A model generated the notes under the pieces. The model had not been told where the DNA came from. It saw only the letters and a list, made by a program, of their open reading frames with translations, and did not search any database. Made by a program: the position numbers and the translations under genes. Shown one piece after another: positions 5,734-6,370 of a stretch of DNA of 6,370 bases (position 1 is its first letter; each line of letters begins with the position of its first letter). Origin of the DNA: an uncultured Candidatus Melainabacteria bacterium (GTDB lineage: Bacteria; Cyanobacteriota; Vampirovibrionia; Gastranaerophilales; Gastranaerophilaceae); the NCBI GenBank assembly GCA_934754855.1, contig CAKVJR010000098.1, forward strand, positions 1-6,370, in the 5' to 3' direction.

Positions 5734-6370
5734 TTATTTTGTTTCTCCGGGAGGTAAATCGCCGTTTACGACTGCCGCTTCGTCACAATCGAGGTTAAAT
5801 TCCTTGCAAAGTGTTTTTATTGCTAGTTTTTCGTTTCCTCTTTCAACCAAGCAACTGATTTTGATTTCTGATGTTGCAATCATTTTGATGTTAATGCCGA
5901 CATCTGCCAATGCACGGAACATTGCTGCTGCAATACCCGGTCTGTCAACCATGCCTGCACCTACGATTGATACTTTTGCAATATCTTCATCAACGTAAAC
6001 TTCACCTGATTCGTCCAATTCAGGGAGCAAACTTTCGCAAACTTTCAAAGTTTGAGCCTTGTCGTCTTTGTTTACCGTGAAAGCGATATCGTTTGAACCC
6101 GAGGTTCTTCCGAAAGATTGAATAATCATATCAACGCTTATGTTATTTTCGGCAAGTTTACCGAAAAGTAAAGCCGCATTGCCGGGGGCATCTTTTACGT
6201 GAGTCAAAAGAATTCTGACTTGCGAAGTATCTGCTGCCGTGCCTGCGACGGGTTTATAAATTTCCATTTCATCGACTCCTAATATTAATGTTCCCATGTC
6301 TTCCAATTTGAAAGAACTTCTGACCCTCATCAAAACATTGCATTGTTTTGCGGTTTCAACCGAGCGAGGG
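5734..6370 (-). CDS. lysC: Aspartate kinase, C-terminal half with two ACT domains, cut by the right edge
   Basis: Aspartate kinase phosphorylates L-aspartate, the first step toward lysine, threonine, methionine and diaminopimelate. The 211 visible residues run from the end of the kinase domain to the stop; the 5' end lies outside the window. The fragment opens with PRSVETAKQCNVLMRVRSSF, the usual end of the catalytic domain (family pattern HPRTVE...V.VRSSF). It is followed by GTLI, a first ACT domain (about 51-112; VRILLTHVKDAPGNAALLFG) and a second (about 132-200; VSIVGAGMVDRPGIAAAMFR, then INIKMIATSEIKISCLVE). ACT domains bind feedback-inhibiting lysine or threonine; which one cannot be read from this part. 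Monofunctional enzymes of about 405 residues fit, and no homoserine dehydrogenase follows. The frame stays open to 6370, upstream of the first Met-like codons, so the gene is partial rather than starting internally. An internal start candidate is described separately. The symbol lysC is by family, since paralogue identity is unknown. Confidence 0.95.
   Translation of the reverse strand, partial: PRSVETAKQCNVLMRVRSSFKLEDMGTLILGVDEMEIYKPVAGTAADTSQVRILLTHVKDAPGNAALLFGKLAENNISVDMIIQSFGRTSGSNDIAFTVNKDDKAQTLKVCESLLPELDESGEVYVDEDIAKVSIVGAGMVDRPGIAAAMFRALADVGINIKMIATSEIKISCLVERGNEKLAIKTLCKEFNLDCDEAAVVNGDLPPGETK
6265..6280 (-). promoter_or_regulatory. Candidate internal translation start for an aspartate kinase beta subunit
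   Basis: Within the aspartate kinase frame, the minus strand carries AGGAG (6276-6280) eight bases before an in-frame ATG (6267-6265). Translation from here would give a 177-residue protein starting MEIYKPVAGTAADTSQVRIL and holding both ACT domains. In B. subtilis aspartokinase II and C. glutamicum LysC, a regulatory beta subunit of about 160-172 residues is made from an internal start at this same place in the protein. The AGGAG also encodes Gly-Val, so coincidence is possible. Confidence 0.45.

Noticed and set aside
5734..6333. Treating the aspartate kinase fragment as a complete 199-residue gene starting at 6333
   Set aside because: The frame continues open to 6370 and encodes PRSVETAKQCNV, the typical end of the kinase domain, so the gene extends beyond the right edge. 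The codon at 6333 is an internal TTG.
1..6370. A new defence system, mobile element, biosynthetic cluster, CRISPR array or tRNA/rRNA gene
   Set aside because: No transposase, integrase, nuclease or toxin pair, no regularly spaced direct repeats and no tRNA-like fold was seen. Seven of the eight genes belong to common chromosomal families, and base composition is even across the window.

Overview
This is a 6.4 kb stretch of ordinary bacterial chromosome with low GC content, densely packed with housekeeping genes. Most genes are preceded by clear AGGAG-type ribosome binding sites, and the intergenic gaps are short and AT-rich. The gene set, the codon preference and the style of the proteins would fit a low-GC gut bacterium, for example a Melainabacteria/Gastranaerophilales-like lineage. 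That placement is an impression only; no marker in the window proves it. I see no mobile element, CRISPR array, RNA gene, phage gene or defence system.

Layout from left to right: (1) the 5' part of an unrecognised protein gene on the minus strand, running off the left edge (1-326). (2) A 130 bp gap with two inverted repeats. (3) gatA on the minus strand (457-1932), the amidase subunit of the tRNA-dependent amidotransferase, starting at TTG. (4) A 168 bp divergent promoter region. (5) A seven-helix Bax inhibitor-1/YccA-type membrane protein on the plus strand (2101-2838), followed by a terminator hairpin that can serve both strands. (6) A minus-strand pair, folK (4106-4615) followed by an HI0933/YhiN/BaiN-family flavoprotein (2898-4106), with the stop of the first overlapping the start of the second. 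(7) A 103 bp divergent promoter region. (8) A tandem-GNAT acetyltransferase on the plus strand (4719-5696). (9) A second bidirectional terminator. (10) The C-terminal half of aspartate kinase on the minus strand (5734-6370), entering from the right edge.

The genes do not form one pathway. They cover charging of tRNA-Gln/Asn (gatA), folate synthesis (folK), entry to the aspartate-family amino acids (aspartate kinase), a probable flavoenzyme that may act on rRNA or small molecules, a membrane homeostasis protein and an acetyltransferase of unknown substrate. Only folK and the flavoprotein look co-transcribed. The points most worth a second look are a candidate internal start inside aspartate kinase that would give a separate regulatory beta subunit, the unrecognised left-edge gene with its symmetric leader, and the two-domain acetyltransferase.
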